This document shows positions 1-7,552 of a stretch of DNA of 64,000 nucleotides, piece by piece. The notes beneath the pieces were generated by a model. The model was not told where the DNA came from and ran no database searches. It saw only the letters and a program-made list of their open reading frames with translations. How positions within the stretch are numbered: the stretch's first letter is position 1; each line of letters opens with the position of its first letter. The position numbers and the translations under genes are program-made. The DNA is from Terrimesophilobacter sp964651535 (lineage in GTDB: Bacteria > Actinomycetota > Actinomycetes > Actinomycetales > Microbacteriaceae): positions 62,001-126,000 of the forward strand of contig CAZYYE010000001.1 of assembly GCA_964651535.1 (NCBI GenBank), written 5' to 3'.

Positions 1-419
1 AACAGCGTGTCGAACTCCGGGCTTTTCTGGATGACCTCGGCCATGGGCAGGTCGTTGATGATGACGTCGTACACGCTCGGCGTCTCCGCTCGGTGCTCGA
101 CGCCGAGCGCGGTCGATGCGTTTCCTTGCGGGTCGAGATCGATCACGAGCACCCGCGCTCCCGCTCCGGCGAGTGCCGCTGCGAGGTTCACCGCGGTCGT
201 CGTCTTTCCGACGCCACCCTTCTGATTGGCGACGGTGAATATCCTGGTCGACTTCGGCAATGGCAACTCTTCTGCCGCGAGCGCACGGCGTCGGCGTGCG
301 AGGTCGGCGATCTCCCGGGCGAGTGGAGTCGAATCATCCGGTGCCAGCGTCGCGTCAGGAATCGCCGACGTCTCGTCAGGATGTTTCACGTGAAACCTCG
401 CTCGTTCGAATCCGGACAT
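1..419 (-). CDS. parA: Chromosome partitioning ATPase ParA (Soj), C-terminus cut by window edge
   Basis: ParA-type Walker ATPase that works with ParB and parS to segregate newly replicated origins. About 139 residues are visible, read leftward from an ATG at 417-419. After a roughly 60-residue N-terminal extension comes the deviant Walker A motif KGGVGKT (residues 67-73), then VLVIDLDPQGNAST, the usual ParA A' motif. The extension contains the stretch FHVKH, which is the translation of an embedded parS site. The gene runs out of the window at base 1, so parB, expected just beyond, is not seen. It is the last gene of the leftward arm shown here, 47 bases after rsmG. The start codon is inferred; a later start would still keep the Walker motif. 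Confidence 0.9.
   Translation of the reverse strand, partial: MSGFERARFHVKHPDETSAIPDATLAPDDSTPLAREIADLARRRRALAAEELPLPKSTRIFTVANQKGGVGKTTTAVNLAAALAGAGARVLVIDLDPQGNASTALGVEHRAETPSVYDVIINDLPMAEVIQKSPEFDTL
382..397. promoter_or_regulatory. parS site 1 (15 of 16 match), inside parA
   Basis: TGTTTCACGTGAAACC matches the bacterial parS consensus TGTTTCACGTGAAACA at 15 of 16 positions. It lies within the N-terminal coding part of parA, where it encodes FHVKH. Sites of this sequence near oriC are the known loading points for ParB. Confidence 0.88.
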
Positions 420-466
420 CGCCTCGGTCGTTTTCCCTGTCGACTGCCGGAAACGGCCTCAAATCG

Positions 467-1117
467 TCAGTCAACTGTAGCCCTAAACAATCGGGTGGGT
501 TCTGTGGCGAACCCTTCCCCGAGCGTCATCACCTCGACGTTCGAGAGCCTCGCCTTGCGGATCGCCGCGGAGGCCGCCTCCACTTCTCGGTGGACACTCG
601 CGCCCTTGAGGAAAAGCAGTTCTCCTCCGGAACGAACGAGCCGGGCGGAGATCGGGATGAGCTTGGACAGCGCGCTCACTGCTCGGGCCGTCACCTGATC
701 GAGCCATGGAGAGAATTCCGCCTCTTCTGCTCTCACACGCAGCACGTCGACATTGTCCAGGCCGAGTTCCGCGACCTCCGCACGCAGCCACTCCACCCGG
801 CGTTCCATCGGCTCGATCAGCACGAAGGAGACATCCGGTCGCGCGATCGCGAGCACGATCCCGGGCAGTCCCGCACCGCTACCCACGTCGCCGACTCTCC
901 CCGGGTGCAGCAACGGCGCGACCAGAGCGCAGTTCACGATGTGCCGTGTCCACAAGCGCGGCAACTCAAGCGGACCGATGAGTCCCCGCTCGACACCCTG
1001 TGCCGCCAGGTCCGCTGCGAACCTCCTCGCGAGGTCCACCCGTTCGCCAAAGAGCTCTCCCGCGAACGCCGGCTCGACCTCTGGCGACGGATCGGATGTT
1101 TCACGTGAAACATTCAT
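467..1117 (-). CDS. rsmG: 16S rRNA (guanine-527-N7)-methyltransferase RsmG
   Basis: RsmG (GidB) uses S-adenosylmethionine to methylate N7 of G527 in 16S rRNA. The 216-residue protein has the Rossmann SAM-binding loop VGDVGSGAGLPGIVLA (about residues 75-90), followed by an acidic residue after strand 2 (VLIEPMERR). Length matches the family. The ATG at 1115-1117 is favoured because the first residues NVSRET are the translation of a perfect parS site, a pattern that fixes the sequence at this end. It lies between parA and the khpB/yidC group in the usual actinobacterial order, and is probably cotranscribed with khpB 12 bases upstream. Confidence 0.95.
   Translation of the reverse strand: MNVSRETSDPSPEVEPAFAGELFGERVDLARRFAADLAAQGVERGLIGPLELPRLWTRHIVNCALVAPLLHPGRVGDVGSGAGLPGIVLAIARPDVSFVLIEPMERRVEWLRAEVAELGLDNVDVLRVRAEEAEFSPWLDQVTARAVSALSKLIPISARLVRSGGELLFLKGASVHREVEAASAAIRKARLSNVEVMTLGEGFATEPTRLFRATVD
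1097..1112. promoter_or_regulatory. parS site 2 (perfect 16-bp palindrome), inside rsmG start
   Basis: TGTTTCACGTGAAACA is an exact match to the 16-bp parS consensus. It lies over codons 2-7 of rsmG and is read as VSRET on that strand. It is about 715 bp from parS site 1 and about 4 kb from oriC, a usual distance for ParB loading sites. Confidence 0.95.
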
Positions 1118-1129
1118 CGCGTGACGGGC

Positions 1130-1687
1130 TCAGCGAATCGGAGTGATGACCGTGTGGCGGTCCCTGCCCTCGCCCTCGGACTCGGACACCAGGCCCTTCT
1201 CCGCGACGAGATCGTGAACGAGCTTGCGTTCATATGACGACATCGGAGGCAGATCCACCGACGCCGCGCCCTGCTCGATTCGTTCTGCCGCGCGCTCGAC
1301 GATGCGGGCCAGTTCCGCCTCGCGCGCTTCGCGGGAACCGCCCACGTCGAGGATGAGCCGGGAAAAAGTTCCGGTCTTCGCCTGCACCGCGATGCGCGCG
1401 AGCTCTTGAAGCGCCGTTACCGTATCGGGCCGGGAAAGCAGACGCAGGTTCGAGTCTTCGCTGGAATTCACCGATACATACGCGCGGCCGTCCCGCGCGT
1501 CGATGTCGATGTCGCCGTCGAGGTCGGTGATGTCGAGGAGCTCTTCGATGTAGTCGGCGGCGATGTCGCCCTCCGCCTCAAGTTGCTCGATCGATCGTTC
1601 CGAGTTCCGATCGTGGCTCTCGAGGTGCTCCTCGTCACCCTGCGCATCGATGTTTGCGGTGTCGCCCGTGGGGGAGAGATTGGACAC
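1130..1687 (-). CDS. khpB: RNA-binding protein KhpB/Jag (KH plus R3H domains)
   Basis: 185-residue Jag/SpoIIIJ-associated family protein, an RNA-binding regulator usually encoded next to yidC. The first roughly 50 residues are acidic and probably disordered. A KH-like domain follows (AADYIEELLDITDLDGDIDIDARDG), and a C-terminal R3H domain (LPPMSSYERKLVHDLVAEKGLVSESEGEG) ends in the family tail RHTVITP. The ATG at 1687 is 2 bases after the yidC stop, so the two are cotranscribed and probably translationally coupled. Its precise role in this organism is not shown by the sequence. Confidence 0.92.
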   Translation of the reverse strand: MSNLSPTGDTANIDAQGDEEHLESHDRNSERSIEQLEAEGDIAADYIEELLDITDLDGDIDIDARDGRAYVSVNSSEDSNLRLLSRPDTVTALQELARIAVQAKTGTFSRLILDVGGSREAREAELARIVERAAERIEQGAASVDLPPMSSYERKLVHDLVAEKGLVSESEGEGRDRHTVITPIR

Positions 1688-1689
1688 AG

Positions 1690-2643
1690 CTACCTCTTCT
1701 TCTTCTTGCGATTCTTCGGATTGACCGGTTGCTGCCGCTGAGTCGTTTTCGGCTCAACCTGCTCGCCGGGATCATCGCCGTTGTCTTCGACGATCGTGAT
1801 TCCACGGCGCTGGTTCCTCTTGGCAATTCTCGACTCGCGCGCGAGGGCCGCCTCGCTGCCGGGGGTCGGCATGTTCCGGATGACGATGAACTGCTGCACC
1901 ATCGTCCAGAAGTTCGAGACGAGCCAATAGAACATGACCCCGAGCGGGAACGTGAATCCCGAGAACAGAAAGACGAACGGGAGCACGTACAAAAGCATGC
2001 GCTGCTGCTTGTACATGGGGCTCGCCTTCATCTCCGGCGACTGGTTCTTCGACATGATCTGCAGTTGGGTGATGAACTGCGACGCGGTCATGAGCACGAC
2101 CATCACCGAGGCGATCACGATCACCGAGATGTTCCCGTCCGCCGAACTGATGGCGAGCTTCAACGGCGCGCCGAAGAACACCGACTCACCGAATGAGCGG
2201 GACAATTCCTTACTCAATAACCCCACGCCAACGCCCTCGTGCTGGGCATTCTGCAGCACGGAGAACAGTCCGAAGAAGATCGGCATCTGCAGCAGGAGCG
2301 GAAGGCACGAACTCAGGGGGTTCGTGCCGGTCTTCTTGTACATTTCCATGGTCTCGCGGGACATGGCCTCGCGGGAGAACTGATCCTTCTTGCCCTTGTA
2401 CTTGTCCTGGATCTTCTTCAAGTGGGGCGCAACCTCCAGCATGCGTCGCTGGCTCTTGATCTGGCGCACGAAGATCGGGATGAGCGCCGCGCGAACCACG
2501 AGCACGAGTCCCACGATGGACAGCACCCAGGTGGTTCCTGCATCCTCATTCAAACCCAGACTCGTGAACACCGCGTGGAACGCGACGAGGATCGCCTCGA
2601 TGACCCACTTGATGGGCCAGAGTATTGTGCCGATGAAATCCAT
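1690..2643 (-). CDS. yidC: Membrane protein insertase YidC/OxaI family
   Basis: YidC inserts and folds inner-membrane proteins, alone or with SecYEG. The 317-residue protein is the short form without a large periplasmic domain. It has five hydrophobic segments; the conserved positive residue of the hydrophilic groove lies in the second (VVRAALIPIFVRQIKSQRRM). The signature region NPLSSCLPLLLQMPIFFGLFSVL is clear. The C-terminal tail is long, charged and ends in repeated lysines (NRKKKKR), as in other actinobacterial YidC proteins that contact the ribosome. It lies between yidD (5 bases upstream) and khpB in the conserved rpmH-rnpA-yidD-yidC-khpB operon. Confidence 0.96.
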   Translation of the reverse strand: MDFIGTILWPIKWVIEAILVAFHAVFTSLGLNEDAGTTWVLSIVGLVLVVRAALIPIFVRQIKSQRRMLEVAPHLKKIQDKYKGKKDQFSREAMSRETMEMYKKTGTNPLSSCLPLLLQMPIFFGLFSVLQNAQHEGVGVGLLSKELSRSFGESVFFGAPLKLAISSADGNISVIVIASVMVVLMTASQFITQLQIMSKNQSPEMKASPMYKQQRMLLYVLPFVFLFSGFTFPLGVMFYWLVSNFWTMVQQFIVIRNMPTPGSEAALARESRIAKRNQRRGITIVEDNGDDPGEQVEPKTTQRQQPVNPKNRKKKKR

Positions 2644-2648
2644 CCGGG

Positions 2649-2957
2649 TCAGGCCTTTCCGGTCGCGGGGAGCACGAAGCCGAATCGTGTCACGTTGTAG
2701 GTCGTTCTCGAGTTGTGCGGGACGTCGTCAATTCCACCCGCCGCCCAGGGGTGGCATCGGGCGATCCGCAGCGACCCCAGCCCAATGCCCTTGATCACGC
2801 CGTGCGCCTGGATTGCATTGAGCGCGTAGAGCGAACACGACGGGTAGTAGCGGCACACCTCGCCATACAGAGGGGAGATCGCAGCGCGGTAAGCGCGCAA
2901 AATGATGACGCACACATTGCGCGGTACAAGCAGGAGAAAAATCAACGCCGCTCTCAT
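2649..2957 (-). CDS. yidD: Membrane protein insertion efficiency factor YidD
   Basis: Small protein (102 residues) assisting YidC-dependent insertion. It has an N-terminal amphipathic or membrane helix followed by the family signature YRAAISPLYGEVCRYYPSCSLYALNAIQAHG, with three cysteines (two here, one in the later RCHPW) and the conserved GSLRIARCHPWAAGG. A non-conserved tail of about 25 residues follows. Its start overlaps the end of rnpA by 4 bases (ATGA-type), which indicates translational coupling. Confidence 0.95.
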   Translation of the reverse strand: MRAALIFLLLVPRNVCVIILRAYRAAISPLYGEVCRYYPSCSLYALNAIQAHGVIKGIGLGSLRIARCHPWAAGGIDDVPHNSRTTYNVTRFGFVLPATGKA

Positions 2958-3298
2958 TTCGCTGTGGTCCCATCCTTTCGAATTGCCGTAGTCAACTCCG
3001 TGTGAAGGCTATCCCAGTCCGCAGTGACAGCACTCGGCAGGCCCCGTACGACGACATCCCTTCCCTTCGCTCCCTCTCGAACCAGCTCCCAGGCGATCGC
3101 CCTCAGCCGGCGACGGAGCCGATTGCGCTCGACCGCGTTTCCCACCTTCTTCGTGAGCGTGAAGCCGAAGCGCGCTGGCGAGCCGCCATCAGTTTCCAGA
3201 GACGTCACCACAAGGTGCTCGAACTCGACCCGTCGGCCCCGTCGGGTCACGCGACGAAACTCGTCTCCCGAAACAAGGCGATTGGCCCGCGCGAGCAT
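2954..3298 (-). CDS. rnpA: Ribonuclease P protein component
   Basis: Protein subunit of RNase P, which trims the 5' leader of tRNA precursors together with the RNA subunit. The 114-residue protein has the diagnostic basic helix KVGNAVERNRLRRRLRAI (about residues 51-68). It starts 7 bases after the rpmH stop and overlaps yidD by 4 bases, in the universal rpmH-rnpA-yidD-yidC order. The catalytic RNA gene is not in this window. Confidence 0.96.
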   Translation of the reverse strand: MLARANRLVSGDEFRRVTRRGRRVEFEHLVVTSLETDGGSPARFGFTLTKKVGNAVERNRLRRRLRAIAWELVREGAKGRDVVVRGLPSAVTADWDSLHTELTTAIRKDGTTAK

Positions 3299-3305
3299 GA
3301 TCGGG

Positions 3306-3443
3306 TCACGCAGAGAGTTCGGTGCGCCCCTTGCGGCGACGTGCGCTCAGGATCGCGCGTCCGGCGCGCGTACGCATGCGCAGCCGGAAGCCGTGCACCT
3401 TGGCGCGACGGCGGTTGTTGGGCTGAAAAGTCCTCTTGCTCAT
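3306..3443 (-). CDS. rpmH: 50S ribosomal protein L34
   Basis: The 45-residue product MSKRTFQPNNRRRAKVHGFR... is a textbook L34. The reading frame stays open for another 48 codons upstream, but L34 proteins start at MSKRTFQP, and a GGAG ribosome-binding site lies just upstream of the ATG at 3441-3443. First gene of the leftward operon, divergent from dnaA. Confidence 0.97.
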   Translation of the reverse strand: MSKRTFQPNNRRRAKVHGFRLRMRTRAGRAILSARRRKGRTELSA

Positions 3444-3712
3444 TGCTCTTTCTCCACAGTGTCGTGAGCTTCGCTGGGCAAACAGCAATAAAGATGCTGG
3501 GCCCCGGAAGTCGGGGTGCCGAATGGCCGAAGTCAACTGATTAAAGGTACGGGCTTTGCGGCGCAGGGTCAAACCATCTTCGCACAAACACTGTGGATAT
3601 CCTCAGCCCAGAAAAGGGGTTGTCCACAACCACGGTCAACAAACTAAGGTGGTGTCACTGCACAGTCGGTGGATAACCCTGTGAATAACCGGTCGGTCGA
3701 GCGAGGGGAACG
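3444..3712. promoter_or_regulatory. rpmH-dnaA divergent spacer with four DnaA boxes
   Basis: This 269-bp spacer must hold the promoters of the leftward rpmH operon and of dnaA. It contains one strong DnaA box, TTGTCCACA at 3620-3628, and three 8-of-9 matches to TGTGGATAA: 3592-3600 (TGTGGATAT), 3668-3676 (GGTGGATAA) and 3680-3688 (TGTGAATAA). Such boxes upstream of dnaA commonly mediate autoregulation by DnaA. No confident -35/-10 pair was assigned. A GAGGGGA ribosome-binding site at 3703-3709 serves dnaA. Confidence 0.75.
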
Positions 3713-5125
3713 ATGGAAGAGGGAGCGGATCCAACTCACGAACTGTGGCAGTCCATTCTTGACGCTCTGCGCACGGATGACCGCATCACACCGCAGCTTG
3801 AAGGCTTCCTTTCGCTCGTGGAACCCAAAGGCGTCATGGCCGGAACCCTCTATCTTGAGGTACCGAACGACCTCACCAGGGGCATGCTTGAGCAGCGCAT
3901 TCGCCTACCCCTCCTGAACGCGATCGCCGCACTGAGCGAGGACCAGTCGGTGACCACGTTCGCGATCGTGGTCAACCCCGAGATCGGCCAGGACTATCTG
4001 GAGCCGGCCTCGGATTCCGCCGAGCAGTCCTACATCGAGCAGCACCCGAGTTCGCCGCCCGTCGATAACAGCAAGAAAGGCGATTCGCGGCTCAACCCGA
4101 AATACAGTTTCGACAACTTCGTGATCGGCGGCTCCAATCGTTTCGCCCACGCCGCGGCCGTCGCCGTGGCGGAGGCGCCGGCGAAGGCGTACAACCCGCT
4201 TTTCGTCTACGGCGGTTCCGGGCTCGGCAAAACTCACCTTCTCCACGCGATCGGCCACTACGCGGAAAGCCTCTACCCCGGCATCCGAATTCGATATGTG
4301 AGTTCGGAAGAATTCACGAACGACTTCATCAACTCGATCGCCAACAACCGGGCGTCCCTCTTCCAGTCCCGGTACCGGGAGATCGACATCCTCCTGATTG
4401 ACGACATACAGTTCCTTCAGGGCAAGGACTCCACGCAGGAAGCGTTCTTCCACACCTTCAACACGCTCCATGATCACAACAAGCAAGTCGTCATCACGAG
4501 CGATCTTCCGCCGAAACACCTCACGGGCTTCGAAGACAGAATGCGCTCGCGGTTCGAGTGGGGTCTCATCACGGATGTCCAGGCTCCTGATCTTGAGACC
4601 CGAATCGCAATCCTCAGGAAGAAGGCGCAAAGCGAAAGGCTTCAGGTGCCTGACGACATCCTCGAGTACATGGCGTCGAAAGTGTCGTCGAACATCCGCG
4701 AACTTGAGGGAACCCTCATCCGTGTGACCGCATTCTCGAGCCTCAATAAGACTCCCGTCGATCTCGCTCTCGTCCAAACCGTTCTGAAGGACCTCATCAC
4801 CCTGGACGACGACAATGTTGTCGCGCCGGTCGACATCATCAACCACACCGCCGACTACTTCAAGCTCTCCATCGACGACCTCTACGGTTCGTCCCGATCC
4901 CAGGCGATCGCCACGGCGCGGCAGATCGCCATGTACCTGTGTCGGGAGCTCACGAACCTGTCCCTGCCCAAGATCGGCCAGCTCTTCGGAAACCGCGATC
5001 ACACGACCGTGATGTATGCGAACAAGAAGATCAGCGAGCTCATGAAGGAGCGCCGCTCGATTTACAACCAGGTCACGGAGCTCACGAGCAGGATCAAGCA
5101 GAACCACCGCTACGACAAGGTGTGA
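3713..5125 (+). CDS. dnaA: Chromosomal replication initiator DnaA
   Basis: DnaA binds DnaA boxes at oriC and melts the origin. The 470-residue protein has domain I at the N-terminus, a short linker, the AAA+ domain III with Walker A GGSGLGKT (residues 167-174) and Walker B ILLIDDIQFL, and the C-terminal domain IV with the DNA-binding signature DHTTVMYANKKI. The ATG at 3713 has a good ribosome-binding site and gives the normal family length. DnaA boxes lie both upstream and downstream, so the gene sits inside the origin it controls. Confidence 0.98.
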   Translation: MEEGADPTHELWQSILDALRTDDRITPQLEGFLSLVEPKGVMAGTLYLEVPNDLTRGMLEQRIRLPLLNAIAALSEDQSVTTFAIVVNPEIGQDYLEPASDSAEQSYIEQHPSSPPVDNSKKGDSRLNPKYSFDNFVIGGSNRFAHAAAVAVAEAPAKAYNPLFVYGGSGLGKTHLLHAIGHYAESLYPGIRIRYVSSEEFTNDFINSIANNRASLFQSRYREIDILLIDDIQFLQGKDSTQEAFFHTFNTLHDHNKQVVITSDLPPKHLTGFEDRMRSRFEWGLITDVQAPDLETRIAILRKKAQSERLQVPDDILEYMASKVSSNIRELEGTLIRVTAFSSLNKTPVDLALVQTVLKDLITLDDDNVVAPVDIINHTADYFKLSIDDLYGSSRSQAIATARQIAMYLCRELTNLSLPKIGQLFGNRDHTTVMYANKKISELMKERRSIYNQVTELTSRIKQNHRYDKV

Positions 5126-5444
5126 GCATCCTTACCCACATGTGGATAACTTGTGGACAACACGCGGAACGCTTGTGGAAATATCGGTTCCGCTTGTGAA
5201 TTACCGTGTTCCCTCACTGCGGCCGCGACCAGACTCGAGGACGGTCCCCACATCGCGTGCACATCTCACACTGGTGTAGTTCCTTACGGACGATGCCGAT
5301 TCACCGTCTTCTCCACAGTTTCCACAACGGTTAATGTCATTAGATTTCTTTAACTATCCGCGACCGAAAATAACCTTCCACCTCGTCTGTCCGGGCTGTG
5401 CCAGTATTAAGGCCCGGCTTGCACTCAGATCGACAGAGGTGACC
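5126..5444. other. oriC: oriC, chromosomal replication origin (dnaA-dnaN spacer)
   Basis: The 319-bp gap between dnaA and dnaN carries a cluster of DnaA boxes on the + strand: TGTGGATAA (5141-5149, perfect), TGTGGACAA (5152-5160), TGTGGAAAT (5174-5182) and TGTGAATTA (5195-5203). A reverse-orientation near match GTTTCCACA lies at 5319-5327. An unusually AT-rich stretch at about 5331-5375, next to the dnaN side, is the likely unwinding element. Gene direction also switches around this locus, with leftward genes to the left and rightward genes to the right. The dnaN promoter must lie in the right part; a good ribosome-binding site precedes the ATG at 5445. Confidence 0.92.
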
Positions 5445-6593
5445 ATGAAGTTCCAAGTCAATCGCGACGTCTTCAGCGAAGCAGTTTCCTTCGCCGTCAA
5501 ATTGCTTCCGCAGAGAACGACGCTGCCGATTCTGAGCGGGGTGCTCCTGGATGCTTCGGCCGACGGATTGACGTTGTCTTCGTTCGACTATGAGGTTTCC
5601 ACAAGGGCGACGATCGTGGCGGATGTCGAAGAAGATGGCAGGGTGCTCGTGTCCGGGCGCCTCCTCGCCGATATTGCGAGCCGACTTCCCAATGCTCCCG
5701 TGCACATCGGCACCGAGGGCTCCAAGATCGTCGTGAGATGCGGGTCCGCGAACTTCACACTCCTCAGCATGCCCGTTGAGGAGTATCCGACCCTCCCGGA
5801 AGTGGCGGGCGAATCCGGCGTGCTTCCGGCCGAAGCGTTCGCGGCCGCGGTCTCCCAGGTCGCGGTGGCGGCCAGTCGGGACGATGTGACCCCGGTGATT
5901 ACGGGCGTGCAGCTGGAAGTGGGCGAAAACAGCCTCAGCCTCGTCGCGACGGATCGATATCGGGTGGCGATTCGCGAAATCGACTGGGAATCGAAGGATG
6001 CCGGCGCAGCGGAGACCGCCACGGCCCTCGTTCCTGCCAGAACGCTCATCGAGGTGGGCAAGACGTTCGGGCACAGCGGCACGATTTCCGTGTCGATCAG
6101 CAGCAGCGACGAGCGCGAACTGATCGCGTTCAGCGCGGACAAGAAAACAGTCACGTCTCTTCTCATCAAGGGGAACTTCCCTCCTGTTCGGCGGCTGTTC
6201 CCGGAGAGTCCGGAGAATTATGCGGTAGCGAACACGGCCGACCTTATCGAGGCGGTGCGTCGGGTTTCGCTCGTGCTCGAGCGCGAGGCAGCTCTGCGGT
6301 TCACGTTCTCACTGGATGGAATCACGCTCGAGGCGATCGGATCCGAGCAGGCTCAGGCGTCGGAGACGATCGAGGGTCATTTGAACGGCTCTGACACTGT
6401 CGTTTCCCTCAAGCCCCAGTTTCTGCTCGATGGGCTCGGTGCAGTGCACTCCGAGTTTGTCAGGATATCGTTCACGAAAACGGATAATCCGAACAAGCCC
6501 GGCCCGGTTCTCATCACGAGCCAGTCATCCAAGGATCAGGCTGGAGCGGACAACTACAAGTACCTTTTGCAGCCGAATCTTCTCCTGCGGTAG
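5445..6593 (+). CDS. dnaN: DNA polymerase III sliding clamp (beta subunit)
   Basis: DnaN forms the ring clamp that tethers the replicative polymerase to DNA. The product from the ATG at 5445 is 382 residues, the usual clamp length, and begins MKFQVNRDVFSEAVSFAVKLLPQRTTLPILSGV, matching the family N-terminus. The frame remains open 37 codons further upstream, but that part extends into oriC and has no family counterpart, and AGAGGTGA precedes the chosen start. The C-terminal YKYLLQPNLLLR fits the conserved clamp end, though it diverges from the usual MPMR ending. Confidence 0.97.
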   Translation: MKFQVNRDVFSEAVSFAVKLLPQRTTLPILSGVLLDASADGLTLSSFDYEVSTRATIVADVEEDGRVLVSGRLLADIASRLPNAPVHIGTEGSKIVVRCGSANFTLLSMPVEEYPTLPEVAGESGVLPAEAFAAAVSQVAVAASRDDVTPVITGVQLEVGENSLSLVATDRYRVAIREIDWESKDAGAAETATALVPARTLIEVGKTFGHSGTISVSISSSDERELIAFSADKKTVTSLLIKGNFPPVRRLFPESPENYAVANTADLIEAVRRVSLVLEREAALRFTFSLDGITLEAIGSEQAQASETIEGHLNGSDTVVSLKPQFLLDGLGAVHSEFVRISFTKTDNPNKPGPVLITSQSSKDQAGADNYKYLLQPNLLLR

Positions 6594-6631
6594 GCATGGT
6601 GTAGTTCGGAGCGAAAGAAAGTAGAAGGTCG

Positions 6632-7522
6632 ATGCATATCGGGTTGGTTGGTCTCGGCAGGATGGGCAGCAACATGAGGACCAGGCTCCGAGATCGCGGC
6701 ATCGAGGTGACAGGGTTCGACAAGAATCCCGAGGTTACCGATGTCGATTCGCTGGAAGACCTCGTGGCCGCACTGCCGGCGCCCCGCACAGTCTGGGTGA
6801 TGGTTCCATCGGGCGAGATCACCCATTCGGTCGTCGCAGAGCTTATCGGCCTGCTCGGCAAGGGCGACCTCATCATCGATGGCGGAAACTCCCGGTTCAC
6901 GGAGGACGAACGTCACGCGGCCCTCGCGGATGAGAGCTCGGTCGGGTTCATGGATGCCGGCGTCTCGGGCGGCGTGTGGGGCCTGAAGAACGGCTACGGG
7001 CTCATGGTCGGGGGGTCATCCGACCACGTCGAACGGGCGATGCCGATTTTCGATGCGCTGCGACCAGAAGGGCCGAGGGATGAGGGCTTCGTCCACGTCG
7101 GGCCGGTTGGGGCGGGACATTACGCCAAGATGGTCCACAACGGCATCGAGTACGGCCTCATGCAGGCGTACGCGGAAGGGTACGAACTTCTTGATAAGCG
7201 AGAAGATCTCATCAAAGATGTCGCCGGAACATTCAAAGCGTGGCAGCGCGGGACGGTCGTGAGATCCTGGCTCCTCGAACTTCTCGTTCGCGCCCTGGAA
7301 CAGGACCCGGATTTCGAGGAGATCGACGGTTATGTCGAAGACTCGGGCGAAGGGCGCTGGACCCTGGAGGAAGCAATCGACAATGCGGTGCCCATGCCGG
7401 CGATTTCGGCATCCATTTTCGCCCGATTCGTGTCGCGACAGGGGGACGAGTCGCCCGCGATGAAGGCGGTGGCGGCACTCAGACACCAGTTCGGTGGGCA
7501 CGCGGTAAAGAAGTCGGAGTAA
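6632..7522 (+). CDS. gnd: 6-phosphogluconate dehydrogenase, short NAD-type (YqeC/GndA-like)
   Basis: Decarboxylating 6-phosphogluconate dehydrogenase of the pentose phosphate pathway. At 296 residues it belongs to the short class (about 300 residues, often NAD-preferring) rather than the 470-residue form. Visible features are the dinucleotide-binding GLGRMGSNM (residues 7-15), the loop DGGNSRFTED, the substrate-binding DAGVSGGVWGLKNGYGLMVGG and the catalytic helix YAKMVHNGIEYGLMQAYAEG. The gene between dnaN and recF is characteristic of Actinobacteria. Cofactor preference is inferred from class, not shown. Confidence 0.92.
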   Translation: MHIGLVGLGRMGSNMRTRLRDRGIEVTGFDKNPEVTDVDSLEDLVAALPAPRTVWVMVPSGEITHSVVAELIGLLGKGDLIIDGGNSRFTEDERHAALADESSVGFMDAGVSGGVWGLKNGYGLMVGGSSDHVERAMPIFDALRPEGPRDEGFVHVGPVGAGHYAKMVHNGIEYGLMQAYAEGYELLDKREDLIKDVAGTFKAWQRGTVVRSWLLELLVRALEQDPDFEEIDGYVEDSGEGRWTLEEAIDNAVPMPAISASIFARFVSRQGDESPAMKAVAALRHQFGGHAVKKSE

Positions 7523-7552
7523 GCGGATGCCCATCTCTGTCGCACGTTCGCC

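Noticed and set aside
3306..3587. Longer rpmH frame of 93 codons
   Set aside because: The upstream part reaches into the dnaA promoter region and lacks L34 similarity; the 45-residue start has its own ribosome-binding site.
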